64,000 nt of DNA from Terriglobia bacterium. GTDB taxonomy: Bacteria > Acidobacteriota > Terriglobia > Terriglobales > Acidobacteriaceae. Shown one piece after another: positions 23,236 through 33,967 of the stretch. The DNA is taken from NCBI GenBank assembly GCA_020073165.1, contig JAIQFP010000003.1, forward strand, positions 1-64,000, read 5' to 3'. Under the pieces are notes generated by a model. It made no database searches and was not told the origin of the DNA. It saw only the letters and a program-made list of their open reading frames with translations. The translations under genes were made by a program, and so were the position numbers. The first letter of the stretch is position 1. The number at the start of each line of letters is the position of its first letter.

Positions 23236-24456
23236 ATGACTTTAGCGGCGATTCTTCCTCCTCTCACGGGAGGCGTACTGGTGGCCAGCCCCAGCACCTT
23301 TCTGCGCGAACAGGTGCTGCACAGCCTTCCCGACCGACGCTGGCCGGTGCAGGAAGCGCTGGGCGGGGCCGAAGCCCTGGTGAAACTGGAGACCGGCGAC
23401 TGGCAGGTTCTCTATCTGGACCGCCGCCTGCCCGACCTAGACGCTGAAGAACTGATCGAGATCATCAAGCAGCGCTTCCCCGGAATCGAAGTGGTCATGC
23501 TCGACTCCGACAGCGGGGAGCCGCTGCCGGCCTCGGGCGCGGGCCATCCGCAGTGGTGGCGCGAGGCGCCCCAACGCACCCACCTGCGTCCCGCAAACTT
23601 GACCGAGGAACGGCACCCGGCAGCAGCGCGCCCCGAGCCCGGGGCAGACGTCGAGCCTTTGCCGGGCATGATCGGCAGCACCGATGTCATGGAGCGCCTG
23701 TATCAACTGGCCCGGCTGGTGGCGCCGCGCACCACTACGGTATTGATCACCGGGCCGACGGGCACCGGAAAGGAATTAGTAGCGCGGGCGATTCACCGCT
23801 TGAGCCCGCGCGCGGCACGTCCCTTCGTGGTGGTCAACTGTGCAGCGATTCCGGAGAGCTTGTTGGAGTCGGAGTTGTTCGGCTACGTGCGGGGCGCGTT
23901 TACGGGAGCGGTGCAGGCGTACAGCGGACGTATCCATGCCGCGCAGGGCGGCACGCTGTTTCTTGATGAAGTGGGGGAGTTGCCGCTCAGCCTGCAAGCC
24001 AAATTGTTGCGTTTCCTCGATCAGAAAGAAGTGCAGCGACTGGGCAGCGCGGAAGCGATGCGGGTGGATGTGCGCGTGGTCGCCGCCACCAATGCCGACT
24101 TGGCGCGGCGGGTCGCGGAGGGCAGTTTTCGGGACGACCTCTACTACCGGCTGTCGGCCTTTCCGTTGCAGCTGCCGCCGCTGGCGGAACGCGGGCGCGA
24201 CATCTTGCCGCTGGCGGAGCATTTTCTGCAGGTGACGGCATCGGCGGACCGCTCGCCAACGCCGCTTCTGAGCCGGGAAGCGGTGCGCATCCTGCAAGCG
24301 CACACCTGGGAGGGCAATGTGCGCGAACTGCAGCAGGTCATGGAACGAGCGGCCATCCTGGCGAACGGTGCCGGCACGATTCTGCCCGAGCATTTTTGTT
24401 TCCCGGCCCTGGCCCGCAGGCAACAGGAAAAAATTGCCGGGCGAAGGCGAGTCTAA
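23236..24456 (+). CDS. Sigma-54 activator (FleQ/FlgR-like) without a DNA-binding domain
   Basis: A 406-aa protein. The N-terminal domain is receiver-like but lacks the acidic pair (VLVASPSTF), though Asp is kept in [10 protein letters not shown]. The AAA+ domain has Walker A GPTGTGKE, the sigma-54 contact loop GAFTGA (220-225), Walker [13 protein letters not shown] and the arginine-finger region [10 protein letters not shown]. It ends [13 protein letters not shown] soon after the AAA+ module, with no Fis-type helix-turn-helix. It must therefore contact RNA polymerase from solution or be tethered by a partner such as the NtrC-type protein at 25740. The start at ATG 23236 is preferred; the frame is open to a TTG at 23167. 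Confidence 0.85.
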   Translation: MTLAAILPPLTGGVLVASPSTFLREQVLHSLPDRRWPVQEALGGAEALVKLETGDWQVLYLDRRLPDLDAEELIEIIKQRFPGIEVVMLDSDSGEPLPASGAGHPQWWREAPQRTHLRPANLTEERHPAAARPEPGADVEPLPGMIGSTDVMERLYQLARLVAPRTTTVLITGPTGTGKELVARAIHRLSPRAARPFVVVNCAAIPESLLESELFGYVRGAFTGAVQAYSGRIHAAQGGTLFLDEVGELPLSLQAKLLRFLDQKEVQRLGSAEAMRVDVRVVAATNADLARRVAEGSFRDDLYYRLSAFPLQLPPLAERGRDILPLAEHFLQVTASADRSPTPLLSREAVRILQAHTWEGNVRELQQVMERAAILANGAGTILPEHFCFPALARRQQEKIAGRRRV

Positions 24457-24501
24457 GAGGAATCTTAGCCGCTAGCCGAGCCGCTGGCAGGCGCTTTGCA
24501 T

Positions 24502-25739
24502 ATGCCGAGTTCAGCCATGGCAACGTCCCTCCTCCATCGCTGCGCTCCGCCAGAGACTGTTTCCCCCGAAGAACAGTCGTTGGCGCGGGCGTTCGCTTCG
24601 TTCACCGAGGCTGCGGGCTCGCTGGAGCGTTCCTACACCCAGTTGCAGGCTGAAGTGGCGCGCCTGCGGCGGGAACTGGAAGATACCAACCGCGACCTGG
24701 CCCGTAGCCTGGACGAGAACCACCGCATGCGGCAGCACCTGAACCGCATCTTGGAAGGATTGCCCTGCGGCGTCCTGGTGCTCGAGGCCGATGGCCATAT
24801 CTCCATCGCCAACCCGGAAACACAACACTTGCTGGGAGTTGCTGCGGGTGAAGCGCTCGAGGATTCCGAGCAGGTGCGCAGTTGGACCTGCGACCTGCTC
24901 CGGCGCATTCCGCCCGGTTCCAGCGAACACGAGTATCACTGTCGTAAGGGAGCGCTTGAGTGGGTGGCTATCCGTCACGCGCAGCTGCAGGCGGAGGATG
25001 GCGTTAGTTCGATCTTCATCCTGCAGGACATCAGCGCGCGCAAGCGTCTGGAGCGGGAGTACGAACTCCTCCAGCGCCGCCAGGCGCTGGCCCAGATGTC
25101 GGCCGTACTGGCGCACGAGATTCGCAATCCGCTGGGCAGCCTGGAGCTGTTCGCCGGCCTGCTGGCGGGCTCGGAACTGGCCGGGGAGCAGCGCGAGTGG
25201 GTCGAACACATGCAGGCTGGTCTGCGCACTCTGGCTGCCACCATGAACAATGTCCTGCACTTTCACAGCGGAGCGCAGCCAGAAATGGCGCCGCTCGATC
25301 TGGGGCAGTGGCTGCGTTCGCTGCACCACTTTTTGCGCCCGCTGGCGCAGCAGGCGAAGGTACACCTCGAACTGGTCCAGGGTCTCGACGGAGTGATGGT
25401 CGCGGCCGACCGCCATCGCCTGGAACAGGTTCTGCTGAACCTGGCGCTTAATGCCTTCCGCTTCATGCCGGGTGGAGGAGTGCTGCGAATTTCTGGCCAA
25501 CGGCGCGGGAAGGCAGCGGGAGCCAGCGCTGAAATCGAAGTCGCCGACACCGGGCCGGGGATCGCTCCGGAAAATCTGGCGCGCGTCTTCGAAGCCGGAT
25601 TTACCACTCGGCCGGGAAGTCCGGGACTGGGGCTGGCGGTGTGTCAGACCATCATGCAGCAGCATGGCGGAACCATCACTGCCACCAGCCGTCCGGGACG
25701 AGGAACCAAGTTCCGGCTGGAATTTCCGGGAGTGAATCC

Positions 25740-25743
<4 letters not shown>
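24502..25743 (+). CDS. PAS-domain histidine kinase, FlrB/FleS-like
   Basis: A 413-aa soluble kinase. A coiled coil (about residues 35-75, LQAEVARLRRELEDTNRDLA) leads into a PAS domain (ILEGLPCGVLVLEADGHISI). The H-box is AVLAHEIRNPLGSLELFAGL with His205. The ATPase has the N-box LLNLALNAFRF, DTGPGIAP, and GLGLAVCQTIMQQHGG. Its stop overlaps the start of the NtrC-type regulator (ATGA at 25740), so the two form a two-component pair. By analogy with FlrB/FlrC it should switch on mid-stage flagellar genes. ATG 24502 was taken as start; ATG 24517 is possible. Confidence 0.88.
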
Positions 25744-27048
<1,305 letters not shown>

Positions 27049-27062
<14 letters not shown>

Positions 27063-27405
27063 TACCCCGACCACGGAAGCGCTAAGCCGCTTCCTCGACG
27101 TGACCGTGTTTCGCCATGGTCTGATCACCGCCAACCTGGCCAATATCGACACCCCCGGCTACCGCACCCGCGACATTGACTTCCGCCGCGAGCTGGAGCG
27201 GGCGTCAGGCGAATTCGCCTTCGTCAATTTCTCACCGGTGGCGCGTCCGGTGCAGGGACTGCTGGAGCGTCCCGACGGCAACAACGTCAGTATGGAGCGC
27301 GAAGGCCTGCTGCTGGCCGAGACCCAGCTGCGCTTCCAGACGGGCGTGCAACTGCTGCGGGTGGAGTTTCACCGCTTGTCCACCGCCATCAATGAAGGGA
27401 AATAG
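27049..27405 (+). CDS. flgB: Flagellar basal-body rod protein FlgB
   Basis: 118 aa, normal for FlgB. The N-terminal rod signature is present: FRHGLITANLANIDTPGYRTR (residues about 22-42), followed by DIDFRRELERA; the C-terminal helix (LRFQTGVQLLRVEFHRLSTA) pairs with it in the coiled-coil rod. It forms the proximal rod above the MS ring and is exported by the flagellar type III system. It is the first structural gene after the regulators, 2 nt ahead of flgC. Confidence 0.95.
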
Positions 27406-27407
27406 CC

Positions 27408-27842
27408 ATGAACCTGTTTGGAGTGCTCGAACTCAGCGGCTCGGCGCTCGGCGCCGAACGCCAGCGGGCGGAGGTGGTGGCCAGCAACATGGCTAACGCC
27501 GAAACCACGCGCACGCCCGAAGGCGGGCCGTACAAGCGGCGCCTGGTGGTGTTTCGCGCCCAGCGGATGCCGCAGTTTTCCCTGGTGTTGGCCGGCTTTC
27601 AGAGCATGGCGGCGCGCGGGGTGCGGGTGGACCAAGTGATCGACTCGGCGGCACCGCCCATCCGGCGCTTTCAGCCCGGACATCCCGATGCCGATGCCCA
27701 GGGGTACGTCGCTTATCCCGCCATTGATCCGGTGGAGGAGATGACCGACCTGCTGGGAGCCATGCGCGCCTATGAGCTGAACTCATCGGCGGTGCAATCG
27801 GTCAAGGCCATGATCCAGCAATCGTTCGAGATTCTGCGCTGA
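27408..27842 (+). CDS. flgC: Flagellar basal-body rod protein FlgC
   Basis: 144 aa. It has the rod-protein N-terminus (ALGAERQRAEVVASNMANAE, then TTRTPEGGPYKRR), the FlgC middle section (VDQVIDSAAPPIRRFQPGHP, DAQGYVAYP) and the C-terminal helix (YELNSSAVQSVKAMIQQSFE). It forms the rod with FlgB, FlgF and FlgG. It lies 2 nt after flgB and is followed by fliE behind GAGGAGG. Confidence 0.95.
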   Translation: MNLFGVLELSGSALGAERQRAEVVASNMANAETTRTPEGGPYKRRLVVFRAQRMPQFSLVLAGFQSMAARGVRVDQVIDSAAPPIRRFQPGHPDADAQGYVAYPAIDPVEEMTDLLGAMRAYELNSSAVQSVKAMIQQSFEILR

Positions 27843-27866
27843 GAGGGCGCGAGGAGGTAAGCCGTG

Positions 27867-28163
27867 ATGAACCCGGTGTCAAGCCTGCGGATTCTTCCCG
27901 CCGAAATTGAAACACCACTGGCATCGCAGCCGGCAGGCGAGGAAGGCGAATTCCTAGATACACTGCGCGGGGCCATGGACCAAGTGGAGCAGTTGCAGGG
28001 CTCGGCCCAGAGCAAAGTCGCGGCCCTGCTCGACGGCAGCGGCATGGATGTGCACAGCGCCATGATCGCGGTGGAGAAGGCTGATCTCTCCTTTCAGTTG
28101 ATGATGCAGGTGCGCAACAAAATTGTGGCGGCGTATCAGGAAATCTCGCGCATGCAGTTTTGA
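27867..28163 (+). CDS. fliE: Flagellar hook-basal body protein FliE
   Basis: 98-99 aa. The C-terminal half matches FliE: DTLRGAMDQVEQLQGSAQSK, DVHSAMIAVEKADLSFQLMM, QVRNKIVAAYQEISRMQF. FliE joins the MS ring to the rod and is an early export substrate. GAGGAGG sits 8-12 nt upstream; a GTG at 27864 directly before the ATG is an alternative start. It lies between flgC and fliF, the common order. Confidence 0.95.
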   Translation: MNPVSSLRILPAEIETPLASQPAGEEGEFLDTLRGAMDQVEQLQGSAQSKVAALLDGSGMDVHSAMIAVEKADLSFQLMMQVRNKIVAAYQEISRMQF

Positions 28164-28182
28164 GGCGCACTAGGAGACGCGG

Positions 28183-29808
28183 GTGGCGGAGACGAAATCA
28201 TTCGGCCAGGCAGTGAACCAGGTGGGCGACATGCTGGGCGGGCTCAGCTTGCGCCAGCGTTTGCTACTGGTCGGAGGGTCGGCGCTGGTCGGAATCACGC
28301 TCTGGGTCTTCGTCGGCCTGATCGGCAAGCCGCGGTACGTCACGCTCTATTCTGGCTTGAAGCCGGCTGATGCGCAGGCCATGGGCGGCCGCCTGGCGGC
28401 AAAAAACATCCCCTATGAACTCTCGACCGACGGCGGCAGCTTGCTGGTGCCGGCGGAACAACTCGATGCCAGCCGCCTGGAGACAGCCTCGCAGGGGCTG
28501 CCGCGCAACGCCCGCCTGGGCTTCGAGTTGTTCGACACCCCCAACTGGGCGGGATCGGATTTCACCGAGAAGGTCAACTATCAGCGCGCGCTCGAAGGCG
28601 AACTGGAGCGCACCCTGCAGACGCTGAGCGAAGTGGAGGCGGTGCGGGTGCACCTGGTGCTGCCGCGCGAGTCCTTGTTCAGCGAGCAGGAACGCCAGGC
28701 CAAGGCGGCAGTGATTCTGAAGATGCGCGGCGGCAGGCTTTCCGAGCAGGCACAACTGGCAATTCCGCAACTGGTGGCCAGCGCCGTGGACGGGCTGCGC
28801 CCCGAGAATGTGACCGTGGTCGACGCCGACAGCAATACTCCCCTGCTGCATGCCCGTGGCCCCGGCGGCGCGAGCGGCGCCTACAGCCTGGATGAGGAAC
28901 TGGCCAAGACCGTGGTGCGGACACTCGAGCCGGTGGTAGGGACCGAGCACGTACGCGCCAGCGTGCACGTGGAGTATGACCTGAGCACCAGCGAGAGCAC
29001 CGAAGAAACCTACGATCCCAAAACCACAGCCGCGCTGACGCAGCAGAAGTCCGAAGAAAACATGGGAGGAGCGGGACCGGCTGGGATTCCGGGGACGGCC
29101 AGCAACCTTCCCGGAGGAGCGGCCGCCACGACGCAGGTAAATGCCGAGACTCAGTCTTCCCGCTCTGAGAGCGCCACCTATGCAGTGAGCAAGAGCGTGC
29201 ACCACAGCGTGCAGCCGCCGGGGAGGGTCCGGCGCATTGCCGCCGCGGTGCTGGTGGATGATGCGGTGGACATGGTGGAGAAGGAGGGCGTGAAGTCCGC
29301 CAACCGCCGCAAGCGCACGCCTGAGGAAATGAAGCAGATCGAGCAGCTGGCGAGTGCCGCTCTTGGACTCGACACCCAGCGCGGCGATCTGCTGGCCATT
29401 CAGAACCTGTCGTTCCAAGACTCGCCAGCAGAGACCCCGATCAAGCCCACCGCCATCGAGACCACTCGCCGCCTGGTAGTGGAATGGTCGGGCCTGCTGC
29501 GCTACGCGGGCGTGGCCGCGTTGTTTCTGATCGTGTACTTCCTGATGCTGCGCCCAGTAAAGAAGCAGCTGCTGGCCGCTTTCCGCGAGTTGCCCAAGCG
29601 GGCGGCGCAGCCGGCGAAGGAGTTGGCGCAAGCGGGCGGGGCGGCCGTGGCCGCGGCCTCAGCGGTGGAAATCGAGTTGCCGGCGGGGAGCGCAGGCGCT
29701 AAACGAGCGAGCGCGCTGAAGAAGCAGCTGGCGGAGAAAGTCAAAACCGAGCCGGCGGCCGCCAGCCGCCTGGTGCAGAGCTGGATCCGCGAGGGAAGCG
29801 CGCAATGA
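28183..29808 (+). CDS. fliF: Flagellar MS-ring protein FliF
   Basis: 541 aa with the two membrane segments of FliF, near residues 27-47 (LLVGGSALVGITLWVFVGLI) and 430-450 (VAALFLIVYFLMLRPV). The ring-building region between them is typical: YVTLYSGLKPADAQAMGGRL, PRNARLGFELFDTPNWAGSD, NYQRALEGELERTL, VHLVLPRESLFSEQ. A Gly/Ser/Thr-rich loop (about 290-330) follows the second ring motif. The C-terminal cytoplasmic tail that binds FliG is present. Start GTG 28183 after GGAG; the stop overlaps fliG by 4 nt. Confidence 0.96.
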   Translation: MAETKSFGQAVNQVGDMLGGLSLRQRLLLVGGSALVGITLWVFVGLIGKPRYVTLYSGLKPADAQAMGGRLAAKNIPYELSTDGGSLLVPAEQLDASRLETASQGLPRNARLGFELFDTPNWAGSDFTEKVNYQRALEGELERTLQTLSEVEAVRVHLVLPRESLFSEQERQAKAAVILKMRGGRLSEQAQLAIPQLVASAVDGLRPENVTVVDADSNTPLLHARGPGGASGAYSLDEELAKTVVRTLEPVVGTEHVRASVHVEYDLSTSESTEETYDPKTTAALTQQKSEENMGGAGPAGIPGTASNLPGGAAATTQVNAETQSSRSESATYAVSKSVHHSVQPPGRVRRIAAAVLVDDAVDMVEKEGVKSANRRKRTPEEMKQIEQLASAALGLDTQRGDLLAIQNLSFQDSPAETPIKPTAIETTRRLVVEWSGLLRYAGVAALFLIVYFLMLRPVKKQLLAAFRELPKRAAQPAKELAQAGGAAVAAASAVEIELPAGSAGAKRASALKKQLAEKVKTEPAAASRLVQSWIREGSAQ

Positions 29809-30824
29809 AGGCGGCTGCCAATCCGAGCGGGGGGCTGCGCAAGGCTGCGATTCTGCTGGTGCTGCTGGGCGAGGAGATTGCGATTGAGATCTACCGCAAC
29901 CTGCCGGAGCGAGATCTGCAGCAATTGACCCAGGAAATCGCCGAACTGGACTACATCGATCCCCAGAGTGCGCTGGCGGTGCTGGAGGAGTACTACGGCC
30001 TGGCGCTCACCCAGGATTATCTCGCTCAGGGCGGCACTGAGTACGCGGAGAAGTTGCTGGTGAAAGCCTTCGGCTCCGACGGCGCCCGGCAGCTTCTGGG
30101 GCAAGTCTCGCGGGCGGTGGAAATGAGCGCGGGTAAGCTCGACTCACTGCAGAAAGCCGACCCGCAGCAACTGGCCAAGTTTCTGGAAGGCGAGCACCCA
30201 CAAACCATTGCTTTGATCCTGGCGCACCTCGATGCCAAGCAGGCTTCGGTTCTGCTGATGCGCTTTCCGGAAAACCTGCGGGCGGAGACGGTCAAGCGGC
30301 TGGCACAGTTGCGGCAGTTTTCCCCCGAGATCGCGCAGAAGGTCTCCATGTCGCTGCACAAGCGGCTGGAATCCCTGGGCGAACAGCACCGGCGCGCCTA
30401 TGCCGGAGTGCAGGGCGTGGCCGACCTGCTCAACCGGCTGGACCCGGTCCCGAGCAAGGCCATTCTGGAAGCTATCGAGAAAGAGGATCCCAAGCTGGCG
30501 CTCAATATCCGCAACCTGATGTTCACCTTTGAAGACCTGCTGGGGGTGCCGGAGGCTGGAATCCGCGAACTGCTGTCGCAGCTGGACAAGAAAACCCTGG
30601 CCATGGCGTTGCGCGGCGCGACCGAGGAGCTGAAGAGCTACATCTTCAAGTCGATGTCGTCGCGCGCCGTGGAAATGCTGAAAGAAGATATGGAAGTGCT
30701 GGGGCCGGTGCGGTCGCGGGATGTCATCAAGTCGCAGCAGGAAGCGGTAGCGGTGGCCCGCAAGCTGGAAGCCGAAGGCAAGATCAGCCTGGGGGCGGAC
30801 GAAGAAGATGAGTACGTCGTGTAA
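29805..30824 (+). CDS. fliG: Flagellar motor switch protein FliG
   Basis: 339 aa, full length. The three armadillo-type domains are readable: the N-terminal FliF-binding part (KAAILLVLLGEEIAIEIYRN), the middle EHPQT motif (LEGEHPQTIALILAHLD, then PENLRAETVKRLAQL) and the C-terminal torque helix region (LSQLDKKTLAMALRGATEEL, SSRAVEMLKEDMEVLGPVRS). FliG transmits torque from the stator and sets rotation sense. Coupled to fliF (ATGA) and overlapping fliH by 17 nt. Confidence 0.96.
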   Translation: MKAAANPSGGLRKAAILLVLLGEEIAIEIYRNLPERDLQQLTQEIAELDYIDPQSALAVLEEYYGLALTQDYLAQGGTEYAEKLLVKAFGSDGARQLLGQVSRAVEMSAGKLDSLQKADPQQLAKFLEGEHPQTIALILAHLDAKQASVLLMRFPENLRAETVKRLAQLRQFSPEIAQKVSMSLHKRLESLGEQHRRAYAGVQGVADLLNRLDPVPSKAILEAIEKEDPKLALNIRNLMFTFEDLLGVPEAGIRELLSQLDKKTLAMALRGATEELKSYIFKSMSSRAVEMLKEDMEVLGPVRSRDVIKSQQEAVAVARKLEAEGKISLGADEEDEYVV

Positions 30825-31464
30825 TCCCGTTCTGGAACCGGCGCCGCAGCCGGAGGTACGGCCTTTCCCATACGCCGAGGCTGGCAGTATCGAGGCCAGC
30901 GGAGGGACAGCGGCGGCTGGAGACCCGGTGAGCGCAGCCAGAGCCGGATTGGACGCAGAAACCCAGGCGCACGAAACCGGGCGGCAGCAAGGTGAAATGC
31001 AGGCACGCGCCGCTTTCGACGAGCATTTGGCCCAGGTGCGGGAGAGTGTGCGCGCAGCCCTGAGTGACTTTGCCCGGGAGCGTGCTGCCTATTACCAGCA
31101 GGTGGAAGTCGAGGTGGTCGAACTGGCGCTGAGTATCGCACGCAAGATCCTGCATCGCGAAGCGCAAGTAGATCCTCTGCTGCTGGCGGGCATGGTGCGA
31201 GTGGCGCTGGACAAAATTGAAAGCGGAACCAAGGTAGTGGTTCGTGTGCATCCCGAACAGGTGTCGAACTGCCGCAGCCACTTCGCGCGCACCCTGGAGC
31301 CTGGAGAGGTTCCGGAGGTGGTAGAAGACGCCGCCATCGCCCGGGATTGTTGTGTCTTGCAAACCGGGGTGGGCACGACCGAACTAGGGCTGGAAGTGCA
31401 GTTGAAGGAAATCGAAAAGGGGCTGATGGACTTGATGGCGCGGCGGCCGGAGACAACGAAATGA
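30808..31464 (+). CDS. fliH: Flagellar export ATPase regulator FliH
   Basis: 218 aa, a long helical protein. The N-terminus is acidic and Pro/Ala-rich; the middle has the extended helix of FliH (ETGRQQGEMQARAAFDEHLA); the C-terminal domain is most conserved (VEVVELALSIARKILHREAQ, VVRVHPEQV, and an acidic end, CVLQTGVGTTELGLEVQL). FliH dimers bind FliI and control export ATPase activity at the base of the flagellum. It overlaps fliG upstream and fliI downstream (ATGA). Confidence 0.9.
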   Translation: MSTSCNPVLEPAPQPEVRPFPYAEAGSIEASGGTAAAGDPVSAARAGLDAETQAHETGRQQGEMQARAAFDEHLAQVRESVRAALSDFARERAAYYQQVEVEVVELALSIARKILHREAQVDPLLLAGMVRVALDKIESGTKVVVRVHPEQVSNCRSHFARTLEPGEVPEVVEDAAIARDCCVLQTGVGTTELGLEVQLKEIEKGLMDLMARRPETTK

Positions 31465-32774
31465 GCGCGCCGCGGCTGTTGTCTCCCTACTTCTCTCGCC
31501 TGGGATCCTGCTCGGCTGTTCGGTGGCAGGGCCGGGTGAAGCAGTTGATTGGTCAACTGGTGGAGTCGGAAGGACCGTTTTGCTCGGTCGGTGAACTGTG
31601 TGAGGTGGTCAATGCCAGCGGGCGTGTCTTTCCCGGCGAGATCGTCGGCTTTCGCGGCACCACGGTCTTGTCCATGCCTCTGGAGCGTCCGGCGGGCATA
31701 CGGTACGGCGACCAGGTGGTCACCTGGGGGGCGCGTCCGACCATGCGAGTCAGTTCGGAATTGCTGGGCCGCGTGATCGACGGAATGGGTGAGCCCCTGG
31801 ATGCACTCGGCCCCTGCCGCGGACGCGACTATCAGGCCCTGGATGCGGCCGCTCCTCTCCCGCTGGAGCGCGCCATCATCCGTGAGCCTCTGGGCTGCGG
31901 AATCCGCGCCGTAGACGGCTTCCTGACCTGCGGTCGGGGACAGCGCGTCGGCATTTTCGGCGGCAGCGGCGTGGGCAAGAGCACGCTGATCGGCATGATG
32001 GCGCGCAATACCAGCGCGGATCTCACTGTGTTGGCGCTGGTGGGGGAACGCGGACGCGAGGTGCGGCACTTTCTGGAAGACGCTCTCGGAGAGGAAGGCC
32101 GCAGGCGCGCGGTCGTGCTGGTTTCCACCTCGGACCAGTCACCGCTGTTGCGCATTCGCGCTGCGCTGGCAGCGACTGCCGTCGCGGAATATTTTTGCGC
32201 TCGCGGCAAGAACGTGCTTTTGGTAGTCGATTCGCTCACCCGCCTGGCGATGGCGCAACGCGAGATCGGACTGGCGGCGGGCGAACCGCCGACCGCCAAG
32301 GGCTACACCCCTTCGGTCTTCACCATGATGGCGCGTCTGCTCGAGCGCGCGGGGAAATTCAATGGCGGCAGCATCACCGCGTTCTATACGGTTCTGATGG
32401 AAGGCGATGACCAGCAGGATCCGCTGGTGGATGGGGCGCGCGCACTGCTCGATGGCCACATCATGCTGGACCGGCGGCTGGCGGCGCAGAACCACTATCC
32501 GCCGATCTCGGTTCTGGACAGCATCAGCCGGCTGATGCCCATGGTTTGTGGCCCTGAACACCTGGAGAAAAGCCACAGCTTACGGCGATTGCTCGCGACC
32601 TATTACGCGTCCGAAGATCTGATCCGCATCGGAGCTTACCAGAAAGGAAGCGACGCCACGCTCGACCAGGCATTGGCCCTGATGCCGGAGATCAACCGCT
32701 TCCTCGAACAAGGTCCCAAGGAAGCGGCGCCGCTGTCGGACACGGTGACCCGGCTGCTGGCCATCGCCGGCTAA
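31461..32774 (+). CDS. fliI: Flagellar type III export ATPase FliI
   Basis: 437 aa, F1-beta-like hexameric ATPase that powers and orders export of flagellar subunits. Walker A GGSGVGKST lies at 167-175, followed by VLALVGERGREVRHFLED (catalytic Glu), Walker B LLVVDSLTRLAMAQREI and the arginine-finger region LLERAGKFNGGSITAFYTVL. The start at 31461 overlaps the fliH stop by 4 nt; the frame is open upstream but that part lies within fliH. The C-terminal helical domain ends TVTRLLAIAG. Confidence 0.96.
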   Translation: MSAPRLLSPYFSRLGSCSAVRWQGRVKQLIGQLVESEGPFCSVGELCEVVNASGRVFPGEIVGFRGTTVLSMPLERPAGIRYGDQVVTWGARPTMRVSSELLGRVIDGMGEPLDALGPCRGRDYQALDAAAPLPLERAIIREPLGCGIRAVDGFLTCGRGQRVGIFGGSGVGKSTLIGMMARNTSADLTVLALVGERGREVRHFLEDALGEEGRRRAVVLVSTSDQSPLLRIRAALAATAVAEYFCARGKNVLLVVDSLTRLAMAQREIGLAAGEPPTAKGYTPSVFTMMARLLERAGKFNGGSITAFYTVLMEGDDQQDPLVDGARALLDGHIMLDRRLAAQNHYPPISVLDSISRLMPMVCGPEHLEKSHSLRRLLATYYASEDLIRIGAYQKGSDATLDQALALMPEINRFLEQGPKEAAPLSDTVTRLLAIAG

Positions 32775-32778
32775 CACC

Positions 32779-33225
32779 ATGGCCTTCCGCTTTTCTCTGC
32801 AAACGCTGTTGCAATTTCGCAAGAGTGTAGAGCATCAACAAGAGTTACTGCTGCAGGAAGCCAATCACCAGGTCACACGCGTACGGCACGAGATCGAGGG
32901 CGTGGATGGTTTTATGGCGGAGATGGCGGCGCGCAGAGCTCGCGAACTGGACTCCGGAGTCAGCGCCGCGGAGCTGCAGTTCGAAAACCTCTGCCGCCTG
33001 GTTCTGCTGGAACATCGCCGCCAACTGCAAAGGGCGCTGGCTGAGCGCGAGGAAGTGCGGGTCAACCGCAGCCAGGCCTTCCATGAGGCGCGGCGGCGGC
33101 GCGAGGTGGTTGACACGTTGCGCCGGCATCAACTGCAAGTCCACCGCCAAGAGCAAAAGCGGAAAGAGCAGCGCTATCTGGATGAGTTGTTTCTGCTACG
33201 ACGAGAGTTTCTGCGGCCGAGCTGA
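32779..33225 (+). CDS. fliJ: Flagellar export chaperone FliJ
   Basis: 148 aa, almost wholly coiled coil (FRFSLQTLLQFRKSVEHQQE at the start, then repeated heptads rich in Arg, Glu, Leu and a basic end QEQKRKEQRYLDELFLLRR). FliJ is the stalk-like protein that inserts in the FliI hexamer and links it to FlhA. It begins 4 nt after fliI, the standard position. It is the last flagellar gene here; later hook, filament and export-gate genes must lie elsewhere. Confidence 0.92.
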   Translation: MAFRFSLQTLLQFRKSVEHQQELLLQEANHQVTRVRHEIEGVDGFMAEMAARRARELDSGVSAAELQFENLCRLVLLEHRRQLQRALAEREEVRVNRSQAFHEARRRREVVDTLRRHQLQVHRQEQKRKEQRYLDELFLLRREFLRPS

Positions 33226-33409
33226 AACCTATCTATCTGCCGACAGTGGTCAGTTCAACCATTGGAAGATGCCATCCGGACCTATTGACATCGATGGCTC
33301 GGCGCCGCAGTCCCGGAAAGGGGCCTCGGTTTCTTAGATTGCCTTCGGTTTCGATGGCCACGCAAAGCAATCCCCCAAAAATAAGAATCCCGAGGTGATG
33401 TTGAACGCA

Positions 33410-33529
33410 TTCCTCTCGGCCAGTAGCTCGCTTTAGACCCTTACCGACCGGACCTCGTAGCTTCCCTTGCGGGGTGCTACGAGCGATCTAGGCTCGGGCT
33501 CCGGGCTTACCGCCAACCGGATAAACTTG
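33410..33529. repeat. Structured repeat, copy 1
   Basis: About 120 bp, alignable with copy 2. The central hairpin is CTCGTAGC (33454-33461) with GCTACGAG (33476-33483), enclosing CCC-TTGC-GGG. Conserved flanks: CTCGGCCAG and TTTAGACCCTT before it, GGCTCGGGCTCC and CCAACCGGATAAACTT after it. In copy 2 the outer stem has different bases but still pairs, and the TTGC loop is unchanged. Confidence 0.55.
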
Positions 33530-33573
33530 TTCAACGCCTCGGGACTCTATCTTGCCTTCGACATTGTGCTCTT

Positions 33574-33689
33574 GTTCGCCTCGACCAGCGCTTTGCTATA
33601 GACCCTTGCTAGCCCTCTCTTCGTCACCTTGCGGTGCGAAGAGTGACTTCGCTCGAGCCCCGGACGCCGCACCAACCGGGAAAACTTAG
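33574..33689. repeat. Structured repeat, copy 2
   Basis: It aligns with copy 1 over its whole length: CTCGACCAG, TATAGACCCTTGC, then a hairpin of CTCTTCG (33617-33623) with CGAAGAG (33637-33643) enclosing CACC-TTGC-GGTG, then GCTCGAGCCCCGG and CCAACCGGGAAAACTT. The stem sequence differs from copy 1 yet stays paired, which suggests selection on structure or a mobile hairpin family. Confidence 0.55.
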
Positions 33690-33967
33690 AACGTGTCAAA
33701 GAACGATTGTCTTTTTACTCTTCCTATTTCTGCAGTCAATCAAAAACACCAAGCTGCATCTGCTTTGTCTGCAATCGAGTGCAGCCGCTCCACAAGCCCC
33801 TGACCAGATTTGGTGCAGTCGCCGGGTTAGCACTCCCCCGCAAAGTCGCGCCCCACGCCACATTCGCGGTTTCAATGTTTGTGGTGCAGGCTGAGGGCAC
33901 AAATCCAAATGAGTTTCTAGTGTGGAAAATTGGACGGAATCGCCGTCGGGCGCGGATTTGGACAAAC

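Larger units (their letters stand above)
33226..33967. other. 742-bp gap after fliJ without a credible gene
   Basis: Open frames here are short, of unlike codon use, and run into neighbouring genes. The gap holds two copies of a structured repeat (33410-33529 and 33574-33689, listed separately) and AT-richer text at 33690-33790 that may be the decayed end of a gene. I see no clear terminator for the flagellar operon. Confidence 0.5.

Noticed and set aside
24511-25665. Long open frame (384 codons) on the minus strand
   Set aside because: It is antisense to the PAS kinase, which has clear domains and motifs; the reverse frame is Gln/His/Arg-rich without recognisable motifs, a codon-bias shadow.
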